Source: Deltaproteobacteria bacterium
Lineage (GTDB): Bacteria > Desulfobacterota > Syntrophorhabdia > Syntrophorhabdales > Syntrophorhabdaceae
Assembly: GCA_029777945.1 (NCBI GenBank)
Contig: JAKORG010000033.1
Span: forward strand, 1 to 44,684
Direction of reading: 5' to 3'
DNA: 44,684 nt
The position numbers and the translations under genes are program-made. Below the pieces are notes generated by a model. That model was given only the letters and a program-made list of their open reading frames with translations, ran no database searches and was not told the DNA's origin. Below, piece by piece: positions 1-9,090 of the stretch; the stretch's first letter is position 1, and the number at the start of each line of letters is the position of its first letter.

Positions 1-130
1 CTCTATTGGGAGAGTAAAGCTACATGTTTATAAATAGCAGGTCGCAGTCGGAATTGTTGAAATGTGGTAAAGTCGAAGGCTTTTCCATATTTCAACAATG
101 CTACTTAAGTTATAACAGCTTTTTAGATAT

Positions 131-195
131 TTATAATGTTTTGTCTGAAAAGTGTTCTTACAAAAAAATTAAGTTTTGTCTAATTAATAAAAAAC
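131..195 (+). repeat. Dispersed repeat, inverted copy at 12373-12436
   Basis: About 60 bp here reappears as a reverse complement at 12373-12436 with only a few mismatches and single-base gaps. Shared blocks include aaaagtgttctta and gtctaattaataaaaa. It lies just upstream of the integrase remnant. I see no coding potential. A further hairpin lies upstream, pairing 53-67 with 85-99. It is probably part of an old mobile or repetitive element. Confidence 0.6.
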
Positions 196-199
196 TTGA

Positions 200-640
200 C
201 AGAAGAATGATCTTATTCACCACCTTTCAGAGATAAGGTCCTTCTATGATCAGGATAGGCAAAATGAGATACCAGGGGTATGGCTTCCAGGAGCACTCGA
301 GAAGAAATATCCTAATGCAGGTAAGGAATGGGGGTGGTTCTGGGTCTTTCCATCCAAATCACTCTCGATTGATCCGAGAAACAATATCGTTAGAAGACAT
401 CATGTTCATCCTTCTTTACTACAGAAGGCATTCAAGGTTGCTGTGGGGAAAGCAGGTATTACGAAACAGCCCTCTGTGCATACACTGAGACACAGCTTTG
501 CAACCCACCTGCTTGAAAAGGGGTATGACATAAGGACGATTCAGGAGTTATTAGGGCACAAGAATCTTCAGACAACGATGATCTACACACATATTGCCAC
601 AAAGAATGTCCTCGGGGTAAGAAGCCCATTGGATGGATAA
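200..640 (+). pseudogene. intI: Integron integrase (IntI-type), C-terminal fragment
   Basis: An open frame from 200 to the TAA at 640 encodes about 146 residues matching the C-terminal half of an integron tyrosine recombinase. It includes the IntI-specific segment ([10 protein letters not shown] followed by VFP). The catalytic box follows: HTLRH (His and Arg), then GHKN and the nucleophile Tyr in MIYTH. It ends on the typical LGVRSPLD. The N-terminal half (SAM-like domain and first catalytic Arg) is absent: a stop lies at 197 and upstream DNA is unrelated repeat sequence, and no start codon fits. Intact IntI is about 320 residues, so this is a 5'-truncated remnant that should be inactive. I found no convincing attC sites nearby. 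Confidence 0.8.
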
Positions 641-921
641 CCTTTTGAGGGCCTCTGTTTTGGAAAAACCACCGGTATCAACCCCAGATACATTATTTCC
701 CAAACTCCCAACATAACTGTTTACCTTGAGAACAGAAAAGAAACGATCATACCTTATAAAGAATAAAAGAAAGAGTGGACTTCGATTTCTCCTGCACAGT
801 CTACCCGGCGTCACATGAGAAACAAAATGATATCGATAACTAAAAACACCCAAGGACAAAGGTATAATAAAATCCTTATGCAAGAAGTACCGATAAAGTA
901 AATAAAAAGATTAAACAGAGT

Positions 922-1050
922 GCATCTTTAGCTCCATAATGGTTTACTTAAATCAGTTTATTAATATGTGCAGTTTGTATGTCTTTAAATAAAAGGTAGA
1001 TTTAAAAGGTATTTATGCATCACAGTACAGGGGGTGGGAAATAGGGTTTA
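922..1050 (+). repeat. Dispersed ~165-196-bp repeat, partial diverged copy (A)
   Basis: It aligns with the 3' two thirds of the copies at 22817 (plus) and 36827 (minus). Shared landmarks are cataatggttta, ttattaatatgt, ggtagatttaaaa and gggaaatagg. Unlike the 22817 copy it also keeps a GGGTTG near its right end, resembling the terminal inverted repeat of the 36827 copy. No ORF is conserved among copies. Confidence 0.65.
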
Positions 1051-1408
1051 TAGGGTTGACAACGACCCCCCGTTTCTTCTTGTCATCTGGTTTACCTTTA
1101 AGGGTTTGAAGGTAGGTAAAACCAGGTGCCATGGAGGTATGTTTCAGATTCACCAAAATTTGTTATGGGCTCAATTATTGCTTCTTTTGTCTTGTCCTCC
1201 ATAATGCTTAAAGCCTCAGAAAAGGCAGTAACTTGCATTTCTCTGCACAGGTTTTGATACTCAGTTCACGAAGTTTATTTATATGGGTGGTAGAAGGCCT
1301 TAAGCGGCATTTCCCGTTGCCCAGCTCTTCAATATCTTTTTAACATTACTATTTGCGTGGCTGATTTTTGTTGAATATTATTCCCGGTACCACAGTTCTA
1401 AATCACAT

Positions 1409-1447
1409 ACGAGGAGGCAGTAGGCTAAAATACCTGCTACCTCCTTT
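1409..1447 (-). terminator. Terminator-like hairpin after the serine hydrolase gene
   Basis: An imperfect inverted repeat (AGGAGGCAGTAGG against CCTGCTACCTCCT, two mismatches) with an 8-nt loop lies immediately downstream of the minus-strand stop codon. The uridine run is better on the plus strand (CCTTTTAT), so it may act on readthrough in either direction. Confidence 0.5.
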
Positions 1448-1453
1448 TATCCC

Positions 1454-2641
1454 TTATCTTTTGATCTTTTTTGCATATCTTTGATAGAGTTCCCCTGCAA
1501 TGGCACGGAGCGCCTCATCTGCCTTTTTGCCACCTATATTTGTGGTCAAAACCATTGCATAATCCTGTTGTGTGTCAACCCAGATATGGGCAAGGTTCAT
1601 CCCATTGGAGCCTCCATGAGAGAGAAGAGGCTTTTGTGCCCACTCAGGAGCTGTCACACCCCATCCAAGGCAATATTTACCTCCTGGAGGTGTGCCTGGC
1701 GGGGTATCCTTTTTTGCAGACACATCAATGACTGGTGTATGGAGTTTCTTGAGCGTATCTGGTTTTACAAGGTGGGGTGGCCGCTTACCTTCAGCTGCGT
1801 TCCATTGAGCCCATTTTGCAAAATCAAGAATTGACATATGGGCACTACCAGCAGGTCCCAAAAGTGAAGGCACATCGCCATTAGGTCCTGAAAGAAAAGT
1901 TTTTATCTTTCCATCAATAATCGCATGACCAAGGGGTGCGTCAAGCTTTCCAAGGGATGCCTGTGGTCCAAGACCTGCTGTCTTTAATTTCAGGGGTATG
2001 AAGATGCGTTCCACTATCAGTTCGTCCCATGTCTTTCCTGTCTTCCGTTCAATCATAGCACCAGCTATGGTGTAACCCATATTGGAGTAGGAAAACTGTG
2101 AACCAGATTGAAATGTGAGGGGCTTTTTAACCCAGTTACTTACAAGCCAGTATCTCATATCATCGAGATTGCCTTCCTGAAACATGGCTTCCCTATAAAC
2201 ACTCAATACCTCCTCATTGTCAGTGGGAATACCGCTGGTATGCGAGAGTAGTTGCTCAAGGGTTACCTGCCGTATACCCATATCCATTTTCCCCAAAAGC
2301 TCTGGAAAGACTTCTCCAATTGTTGTGTGCCAGGTGAGCTTTCCCTCTTCCACAAGCATGGCTGCAAGCAAGGCAGTAAAAGCCTTTGTATCTGAACCTA
2401 TGTGAAACCTGTCATTGATTGTCACAGGAATATTTGTGCCTGCCTTTCTCACACCTGCTGCACCGGCTGCAATAATCTTTCCATCTTTTGCAACAGCAGC
2501 TGCAACAGCTGGAAGTTCATATTCTGATAGATATGGTTTGAGCATTGAATTTAGATTCATCTGGCTATAGGCATATTGAGAAATAAAAATCATGCTTAAA
2601 GCAAATAATATACTGCATATACATCGTACCATCGTTTTCAT
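1454..2641 (-). CDS. Exported serine hydrolase, beta-lactamase/esterase family
   Basis: The 395-residue protein has an N-terminal signal peptide (hydrophobic core about residues 8-25, likely cut after YAYSQ). It carries the three motifs of the class C beta-lactamase/DD-peptidase/EstB fold. These are SxxK (S83-D-T-K86), YxN (Y185-S-N187) and a late H342-G-G motif in place of KTG. The HxG variant and spread of motifs fit the large beta-lactamase-related esterase/peptidase group better than true antibiotic-hydrolysing AmpC. It probably acts in the periplasm on esters, amides or peptidoglycan peptides; the substrate cannot be told. It is monocistronic. A 10-bp tandem repeat array lies upstream and a hairpin downstream. 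Real antibiotic resistance is not supported. Confidence 0.85.
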   Translation of the reverse strand: MKTMVRCICSILFALSMIFISQYAYSQMNLNSMLKPYLSEYELPAVAAAVAKDGKIIAAGAAGVRKAGTNIPVTINDRFHIGSDTKAFTALLAAMLVEEGKLTWHTTIGEVFPELLGKMDMGIRQVTLEQLLSHTSGIPTDNEEVLSVYREAMFQEGNLDDMRYWLVSNWVKKPLTFQSGSQFSYSNMGYTIAGAMIERKTGKTWDELIVERIFIPLKLKTAGLGPQASLGKLDAPLGHAIIDGKIKTFLSGPNGDVPSLLGPAGSAHMSILDFAKWAQWNAAEGKRPPHLVKPDTLKKLHTPVIDVSAKKDTPPGTPPGGKYCLGWGVTAPEWAQKPLLSHGGSNGMNLAHIWVDTQQDYAMVLTTNIGGKKADEALRAIAGELYQRYAKKIKR

Positions 2642-3019
2642 TGAACTAAGCCTCCTCGTATGTTAATTTTAAAGCAGGTGATAATTGACCCCTGATGCAA
2701 ATAATAGATACGAAACTTTACTCATGCTACCTCACGCATTGGTTTGTCTCGTCTGTTCGGTTTATCTCGTTTATCTCGTTTATCTCGTCTATTCGGTCTA
2801 TTCCGTCTATTCCGTTTATTTTGTTTATTTCGTTGGCAATGTCTTTGATTACTTTCTTTCTTTTAAATAGATAACCCATCTTCTATATTCATCTTTACTG
2901 CTTCTTTCTTTAACTACGTTGTAAATGATACCTCTTGAATGGCTTCTATGGTAATCTCCTGTTATTAGTGTATTAATTTATAACATTGGTGTCTATTAAA
3001 TTCGTCATGGGTAGAACAT
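2642..3019. other. Spacer with 10-bp tandem repeats
   Basis: The spacer between the serine hydrolase and histidine kinase genes holds the tandem array at 2741-2834. A 61-codon frame through the array gives a repetitive LVYLVYSVY peptide and is not credible as a gene. I see nothing else recognisable. Confidence 0.6.
2741..2834 (+). repeat. 10-bp tandem repeat array, ~9 units
   Basis: It consists of about nine tandem copies of a 10-bp unit close to TTTATCTCGT, with drifting variants (TCTATTCGG, TCTATTCCG, TTTATTTCG). The same unit, in reverse orientation, forms a shorter array at 21606-21644, so it is a family in this genome rather than a single slippage tract. Confidence 0.85.
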
Positions 3020-5512
3020 TTAATTTTTGATTTCAGATATTTTCTTTTTAAATTCAGATATTGTAAAGGGTTTGCTTAATATTTTCATACCCTCTTTAAT
3101 CAAGGCGTTTATCTGGACAACATTGTTTGCATAACCTGTCATAAATAGAATTTTTATATCTGGTTTTATTTCCCTAATCTTTTTAGAAAGATCCAACCCT
3201 CCAATTGAAGGCATTACAATATCAAAAAGGCACAGGTCAATTTCATCTTTTATTTCTTTAAACTTTTCCAATGCTTCAAACCCATCTGAAAAGGATAAAA
3301 CATTTATTCCCATACTCTTTAACATCTCTTCAACTACTGCTCTAACTTCATTGTTGTCTTCAACAATAAGAACATTTCTTATCTCTATTGATATATCCTC
3401 ATCCTTTTCTTCAGATACTTTATCTAATTGTTCTGAAAGGGGTAGGTATATTCTGAAAGTTGTTCCCTTTTGTTCTTCACTGTAAACATTTATAAATCCT
3501 TTATGCCGTTTGACTATTGTATATACTGTGGCAAGCCCTAAACCTGTGCCTTCTGGTTTTGTTGTAAAAAAGGGATCAAAAATCTTATCTATTATATTCT
3601 TTGATATACCTGTGCCTGTATCTGTAAAACTTATACATACATATTCTCCTACTTTTGCAAAGGGATATATTTTTATTGCATCAGCATCAAATTTCTTTTG
3701 CTCAACTACAATTTTTATCATTCCACCATCAGGTATTGCATCTATTGTATTGACTGTTAAGTTAAGTAAAATTTGTGTAAACTGCGTTCTGTCAAGGTTT
3801 ACAGGCAAAGCTGTATCATAAGGTTCAAATTCTATTGAAATATCTTCCCTTAATGTGGGCTTTAAAATTTTAATCTCTTCCTTTATCAGCTCGTTAATGT
3901 CATAAACTTTAAATTCCATTGCATGACTTTTCGTAAAAACAATTAGTTTTCTTATAAAATCCTTTGCCCTTTCAACACCTTTTGATATTGACTCAGTATG
4001 TCTTTGTATCTTTGGATTATCCTTCGCAGTTAACTGAATAAGTTGATTGCTTCCTAAGATTACTGACAGAATATTGTTAAAGTCATGGGCAATGGAGCCT
4101 GTAAGTCTTCCAATGCTTTCCATTTTTTGGGCTTGAAAGAGCTGTGCCTGAAGTTTTCTTTTTTCTGTTATATCCTTTATAAAAGAGACAACAAAAAGAA
4201 TTCCTCCCTTTTCATCCCGAACAACTGAAGAAGATAAAAGGGCATAGAAAGGTTCACCATTTTTTCTTTTAAAGGTAACTTCAAAATCTTTAACATAACC
4301 TTCTAATTCTAATTCCTTTAAAATTATTATCCTTTCACTGATATCCTGATAAACCTGCCAGGTTTTTATTTTTAATGCTTCTTCTTTGTTTTCATATTCA
4401 AACATTTTTATCCCAGCATCATTTATATCAAAAACATCACCATCTGAATTGGAGAGAATTATTGCATCCATGGAAGCATCAAATATTTTCTGTAGCTTTA
4501 ACTCTCTGTCCTGTATACCTTTTGCCATTTCAGAGAGATTATCAGAGACAATGTCAAATTCCTCTAACCCTGATTTATAGGGTGCAACATTGTACTGCCC
4601 TTCCTTTATTTTTCCAATCATCTTTAGTATTTCTTTTATAGGTTTTGATAACTTTCCAGATAGTATTAAGCTGATTACAATGGAAAGAATCACAGAAAAC
4701 AATAAAATAAGTACCATCTTTTTTCTTAAACCTAAAATTACAAAAAATGCTTTATAATAGGGCATTCCTATGAAAATTACTCCGTTTAATGAGGGAATAT
4801 TTTCTGCCTTAAATATGTATTTATCTCCTTTTACTTCCCCCTCGATTAATTCTTTCACACCATAGATTCCCCTTTTTACAAAATCTAAATCTGACAGGTT
4901 TGTTCCTTCATTTACTACTCTCTCATCGGTATGAAAAAGTACTGACCCCATTTTATTTACCACAAAGGCATAGATTTCCTGTTTTTTAAATATTTCTAAA
5001 ATAGAATTTATTCCGGGAATATCCAAAAAGACTAATACAATTTTTTCTGATATAAGCTTTGACATTACATAATAAGGTCGTTTGTCAATTAATAAGACAT
5101 GGGGACCAGAGAAGTTTGATTTGCTGGCACTTCTAAAGATTGGAGAATAGGATAAATCTATACCTAACAAATCCTGACTTTTTGGGAAAGTGTCTTTTAT
5201 TAAGCCTTCTCTATCAAGAATAAAAAGATACTTTGTTGAAGGTTTGTGGGATAGGAGAAGTTCAACTTTTTCACGATTATAATTTTCAGCGGACAAAAGA
5301 TTTGCAATTGTTTCTAACTCTCTGTATTCTTCTGAAATTGCTCTTTCAAGATAAAAGGAAAAAAGGTTTATGTATGTTTGATAATGCTGGGATATTTCTT
5401 TTTCAATCTGTTTCTTTGAAAAAATATGAAAACCTGCATTGGTTAACAATATTATTATGAGGGATAATGTAATCAATGCTCCAAGAATATATAAATGAAA
5501 TGTGTTTTTCAT
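3020..5512 (-). CDS. Hybrid sensor histidine kinase (sensor-PAS-HisKA-HATPase-REC)
   Basis: Membrane sensor kinase of about 830 residues. TM1 (about residues 6-25) and TM2 (about 266-286) bracket a periplasmic Cache-like sensing region. A HAMP-like linker, a PAS domain (about 340-450) and HisKA with phospho-acceptor His476 in AHDFNN follow. The HATPase shows N box (NLTVNTIDA), G1 (DTGTG) and F/G2 (FDPFF...GTGLGLATV). A C-terminal receiver has phospho-acceptor Asp764 (LFDIVMP), Thr792 and Lys814. The chosen ATG overlaps the upstream stop as ATGA, implying translational coupling; an in-frame ATG at 5530 with a GAGAAGG site would add six residues. The upstream gene encodes a binding protein, probably the ligand-recognition partner. 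No DNA-binding output regulator is adjacent. Numbering is from the 5512 start. Confidence 0.9.
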   Translation of the reverse strand: MKNTFHLYILGALITLSLIIILLTNAGFHIFSKKQIEKEISQHYQTYINLFSFYLERAISEEYRELETIANLLSAENYNREKVELLLSHKPSTKYLFILDREGLIKDTFPKSQDLLGIDLSYSPIFRSASKSNFSGPHVLLIDKRPYYVMSKLISEKIVLVFLDIPGINSILEIFKKQEIYAFVVNKMGSVLFHTDERVVNEGTNLSDLDFVKRGIYGVKELIEGEVKGDKYIFKAENIPSLNGVIFIGMPYYKAFFVILGLRKKMVLILLFSVILSIVISLILSGKLSKPIKEILKMIGKIKEGQYNVAPYKSGLEEFDIVSDNLSEMAKGIQDRELKLQKIFDASMDAIILSNSDGDVFDINDAGIKMFEYENKEEALKIKTWQVYQDISERIIILKELELEGYVKDFEVTFKRKNGEPFYALLSSSVVRDEKGGILFVVSFIKDITEKRKLQAQLFQAQKMESIGRLTGSIAHDFNNILSVILGSNQLIQLTAKDNPKIQRHTESISKGVERAKDFIRKLIVFTKSHAMEFKVYDINELIKEEIKILKPTLREDISIEFEPYDTALPVNLDRTQFTQILLNLTVNTIDAIPDGGMIKIVVEQKKFDADAIKIYPFAKVGEYVCISFTDTGTGISKNIIDKIFDPFFTTKPEGTGLGLATVYTIVKRHKGFINVYSEEQKGTTFRIYLPLSEQLDKVSEEKDEDISIEIRNVLIVEDNNEVRAVVEEMLKSMGINVLSFSDGFEALEKFKEIKDEIDLCLFDIVMPSIGGLDLSKKIREIKPDIKILFMTGYANNVVQINALIKEGMKILSKPFTISEFKKKISEIKN

Positions 5513-6627
5513 TCGCGCACCTTTTCCCATTTGCCCTTCTCAACTTTTACAACAAATGGTTTTATAACTCTGTCGCCAAATGGGTTAATATTAATCTCGC
5601 CCTGTAAACCTTGAAACTTACCTTTTTTAATTATCACATCTTTCATGGTTTCTTTTGTTGCACCTCTTTCAACCGCCTGTTTTATTAACATTACTGATTC
5701 AAAACCCAAAATTGCTCCCAACTCTGGTTCATATCCAAATCTATCAATAAATCTCCTTTTGAATTTTTGATAGAGTTCTCTCTTATAATCTTCGTCAAAG
5801 GTTTCAAGGTTAAGAAGCCCCTCGATTCTTTTGCCACCATTTTCTATGAGTCTTTCAAACTTAGACCAGGGTGTGGAAAGAATTTTTACATTGGGTTTTA
5901 AAATTCTTAAGTTCTGGGCAATTAATGCGGTGCTGTAAACCTCTGTTATCAATAGAACTGCGTCTGGAGAATAAGATAAAACTTTTTTTGATAAGTCTCT
6001 TATATAGCTTTTTCCTTCTTTAAAGGGAATAAGGCTAAATTTTATTTCTTTGCCAGAATATTTCATAAAATTTTGAGCAAAATCTATTGTGTATGTTGGA
6101 TTTAATACATCGTATATCACAACAATTCTTTTTGGTTTGAGTTTCTTTGTGACATATTTTGCTAATTCCAGAGCATCTTCTTTATTTGTAGGTCTCAACC
6201 TAATCATGTAATCATCTAATCCTGCAAGTTCAGTAGATGTAGGGGTTGGCGCAATTGTTAAAATCTTTTTTTCGTTTATTAATGGTAAAAGATTTTTTGC
6301 CACTGTGCTTGTAGCAGGACCAATTACAGCAGTTACTCCCTCCTTTATAAGTTCTTCATAGTTATTTATTGCCTCTTTAATATTGGATTTGTTGTCTTTG
6401 ATAATTAATTGTATAGGTTTTCCCTTTACTTTTCCTTCTTCATTTATCATCTCAACGGCAAGTAATGTACCATCTCTTATTTCCCTACCTAAATCTGGAT
6501 ATGCTCCTGTAAGGCTTACAGAAAGTCCAATTTTTATCGGTTGCCTGTTTTGAGGGAAAGCAAACAATAGGAACGTAAAAATTAATACCCCGCCAATTAT
6601 TGATATATATAGAATTTTATTTTTCAT
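5509..6627 (-). CDS. Periplasmic ligand-binding protein, branched-chain amino-acid type
   Basis: This is a type I periplasmic binding protein of the LivJ/Peripla_BP_6 class. After a hydrophobic N-terminal segment (YISIIGGVLIFTFLLFAF) it has the family pattern IKIGLSVSLTG, then GREIRDG, LAVEMINEEG, AVIGPATSTVA and a C-terminal FQGLQGEI. There is no lipobox Cys, so it is secreted or membrane-tethered. The start at 6627 gives a normal signal segment and has a GGGGTG-like site; the frame stays open to an ATG at 6696, which would add 23 residues. There are no ABC permease genes alongside. Instead the stop overlaps the histidine kinase start, so it probably presents a small ligand to that sensor rather than to a transporter. 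The ligand is unknown. Confidence 0.85.
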   Translation of the reverse strand: MKNKILYISIIGGVLIFTFLLFAFPQNRQPIKIGLSVSLTGAYPDLGREIRDGTLLAVEMINEEGKVKGKPIQLIIKDNKSNIKEAINNYEELIKEGVTAVIGPATSTVAKNLLPLINEKKILTIAPTPTSTELAGLDDYMIRLRPTNKEDALELAKYVTKKLKPKRIVVIYDVLNPTYTIDFAQNFMKYSGKEIKFSLIPFKEGKSYIRDLSKKVLSYSPDAVLLITEVYSTALIAQNLRILKPNVKILSTPWSKFERLIENGGKRIEGLLNLETFDEDYKRELYQKFKRRFIDRFGYEPELGAILGFESVMLIKQAVERGATKETMKDVIIKKGKFQGLQGEININPFGDRVIKPFVVKVEKGKWEKVRE

Positions 6628-6871
6628 TTTTTGCACCCCAGAAAAGGCTCCTAATAATTTTACCATTTCCAGAGAAAAATATTTTTTCCTAATCACTTCT
6701 GTATCATTCTCTATTTTAGATTGTCAACACTTTTGCCCCCTTTTATGCAGATAAAAATAACCCTTTTTGGTGCTAAACACACTTCACTTTATTAATCTGT
6801 AACTACTATCTTCATCTATCTGAAACAGTCAAATGGCATGGTATTTTTTTATTGATAATTTCAAATGAATG

Positions 6872-6891
6872 TTTTAAATATATATTTAAAA
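6872..6891. promoter_or_regulatory. Perfect 20-bp palindrome, candidate TetR operator
   Basis: A perfect AT-only palindrome (arms TTTTAAATAT / ATATTTAAAA) lies 24 bp upstream of the preferred TetR start. TetR-family proteins usually bind dyads in their own promoter, so it is a candidate autoregulatory operator. Its place argues against using the in-frame ATG at 6865. Confidence 0.4.
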
Positions 6892-6915
6892 ATAAAAATT
6901 ATGGCAGGGACTAAG

Positions 6916-7566
6916 ATGATAATCTCAAGGAAGGGTATTTCAAAAACTTATACCAAATTGCTTCAAGCTGCAAGTGAGGTATTTGCAGAGAAAGGTTACA
7001 GGGATGCAACCATTGCTGATATCTGTAACCGTGCAGGAGTAAATATCGCTGCAGTAAATTACCATTTTGGTGATAAAGAAACTCTCTACAAAGAGGCCTG
7101 GCGATATTTCTTTTTGAAATCGATAAAGGCTCATCCGCCGGATGGTGGTGTCAGCGATGACGCACCGCCTAAAGAGCGTCTAAGAGGAATGGTTACAGCT
7201 CTATTGCGTCGTATTGCTGACGAAAACAACAAAGAGTTTCTGTTGGTGCAGAAGGAACTTGCTAATCCAACAGGGCTTCTTGAAGAAGTTATGCGAGAAG
7301 AAATCTGGCCTATACATGAGAAGCTGGAGGCTTTGGTTCGTGAACTTGCTGGACCATATGCTTCTGATACAAAGGTTCGTTTTTATGCCATAAGCATTAT
7401 AAGTCAATGTATCAACCCAATGGTTGCAAGGAATAGACAGAAGGAAAAAAAAGAAGGCAAGGATGCTCAGCCAGGGATTTTTGATATCGAAGATTATGCC
7501 AATCATGTTGTGAGGTTTTCCTTGGCTGGAATTAGTGCAATCAGTGATGAAGTTGAAAAGGGGTAA
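6916..7566 (+). CDS. TetR/AcrR-family transcriptional regulator of the efflux operon
   Basis: The protein has about 216 residues. The N-terminal helix-turn-helix is clear: LLQAASEVFAEKGY, then TIADICNRAGVNIAAVNYHF and the family signature GDKETLYKEAW. The C-terminal ligand domain resembles the CerR/DUF1956 branch often found before MacAB or HlyD-type pumps. I prefer the ATG at 6916, preceded by GCAGGGA at good spacing; in-frame ATGs at 6865 and 6901 lack a site and the first overlaps a palindrome. The gene is 53 bp upstream of the efflux genes in the same direction, so it likely represses itself and the operon until an inducer binds. Confidence 0.88.
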   Translation: MIISRKGISKTYTKLLQAASEVFAEKGYRDATIADICNRAGVNIAAVNYHFGDKETLYKEAWRYFFLKSIKAHPPDGGVSDDAPPKERLRGMVTALLRRIADENNKEFLLVQKELANPTGLLEEVMREEIWPIHEKLEALVRELAGPYASDTKVRFYAISIISQCINPMVARNRQKEKKEGKDAQPGIFDIEDYANHVVRFSLAGISAISDEVEKG

Positions 7567-7619
7567 GGTTTATAGAACCACAAAATGGAAGTGAAAACGT
7601 ATTAAAAAAGGAACAGTCC

Positions 7620-9062
7620 ATGGTTTTAAATCACAAAATAACCTTTATTAGATCTATATTCTGGTTTTCTTTGGTGTATATAGTTCTTGTTCTAACAGGG
7701 TGTGCTACCATAGGTCCTGATTATGTTCCACCTAAGATGTCAGTATCCCCAACCTGGAATACCCAGCTTAAGGCAGGGTTAACCGCAGAGATATTGGATC
7801 CCAATACCCTGGCAACCTGGTGGAAAACGCTAAAAGATCAAACACTTTCAAGTCTGATTGATCGCGCGGTTAGGGGCAATCTTGATTTAAGGAAGGCCCG
7901 AGCGCGAGTGCGAGAGGCACGTGCCCGTCGTGGAATTGCCACAGCCGATCTCTTTCCCACCCTCAATACTACAGGTTCTGCTACATGGAGTCGCAGTAGT
8001 AAAGATACAGGGGAAGGACAAAGTAGTGAATTATATACCGCAGGCTTTGATGCAACGTGAGAGGTGGATATTTTTGGTGGTACCCGTCGTTCGATTGAGG
8101 CAGCAGAGGCAGATGTAGAGGCAAGTAAAGAGGAGTTGCATAATATCCTCGTCTCTTTACTTGCTGAAGTTGCTTTGAACTATATAGAGGTGCGAATTCT
8201 CCAGGCTCGGCTTGAAGTGGCAGAAACAAATCTCAAAACACAGACTGAGACATGGCAGTTAACCCAATGGCGTTATGAAGCTGGTTTAAGTGATGAACTT
8301 GCCGTACAACAAGCAAAATACGCCCTTGAAAACACCCGTTCCCAGATACCTACTATTCGCATTGGGCTTGATGAGGCTATGAACCGGATCGCAGTCCTCC
8401 TCGGAGAACAACCAGGTATAGTCCATGCAGAACTTAAGAAACCAATGCCTATACCTGTGACACCGTTGCGCATCGCCGTGGGTTTACCGGCTGACCTTCT
8501 CCGGCGTCGCCCCGATGTGCGTCAGGCTGAGCGCCAGTTAGCAGCACAGACAGCACGAATCGGTGTTGCCATGGCAGACCTATATCCACGGTTCACACTA
8601 AACGGATCCATCGGCGTAGAAACACTTTCATTAAGTACCCTCTCTTCCAGTATATGGACTTTGACTGGAATACCCAGAATCAGTTGGACAATTTTCAAGG
8701 CAGGGGCTATCCGCCAGAATATAGAAGTTCAGTCTGCGCTTCAAGAACAAGCCCTTATTCAGTATGAGGCTACTGTCCTTAATGCTCTGGAAGAAGTTGA
8801 AAACATTCTCGTGGCTTATGCCGAAGAACACAATAAAAAAAATATTCTCCGGGAGGCACAAGAGGCAGCTCAAAAGGCCTTTGATCTGGCACTGTGCAAG
8901 TATCAGTCAGGGCTTACGGATTTCAGCAATGTTCTGGAAGCACAACGTTCGCTGCTGTCTTTCCAGGAACAACTGACACTAAATGATGGCACAATCACCT
9001 CTAACCTGATTCGCCTGTATAAGGCCCTTGGAGGAGGGTGGACGCAAATGGCTCTTTATTGA
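7620..9062 (+). pseudogene. Outer-membrane efflux lipoprotein (NodT/TolC type), in-frame TGA
   Basis: This is a 480-codon outer-membrane factor of an RND/MacAB pump. A lipoprotein signal (VLTGCATIGPDYVPP, lipobox LTGC) precedes two OEP repeats, with family hallmarks LIDRAVRGNLDLRKARARVREA, LPADLLRRRPDVRQAER and SGLTDFSNVLEAQRSLL. The frame is interrupted once, by TGA at 8058-8060, within GFDAT-stop-EVDIFGG. Homologues have Trp here (typically W-E-x-D-x-FGG), so a single TGG to TGA change explains it; the frame before and after is intact. The start has AAGGA at good spacing. Unless the stop is read through, only a 146-residue stub is made. It is followed 28 bp later by the fusion-protein gene. 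Confidence 0.85.
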
Positions 9063-9090
9063 AACAATTAATACATGACAGGAGAAAAAT

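Larger units (their letters stand above)
641..1453. other. Gene-poor spacer with repeat copy and possible gene debris
   Basis: There is no convincing gene over about 800 bp. Positions 922-1050 hold a diverged copy of the dispersed repeat described at 22817 and 36827. Between about 1080 and 1340 the minus strand shows short open stretches scattered over several frames. One encodes EALSIMEDKTKEAIIEP, which suggests an eroded gene, but I cannot name it. The 3' end holds a terminator-like hairpin. Confidence 0.5.

Noticed and set aside
551-883. 110-codon minus-strand frame over the integrase remnant
   Set aside because: It is antisense to a clear integrase sequence, has no recognisable family and no convincing ribosome site.
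2685-2870. 61-codon frame with LVYSVY repeats
   Set aside because: It is merely the translation of the 10-bp tandem array.
8058-8060. UGA in the efflux outer-membrane gene as selenocysteine
   Set aside because: The position is a conserved Trp in the family, not Cys, and I see no suitable hairpin just downstream. A nonsense change is simpler.
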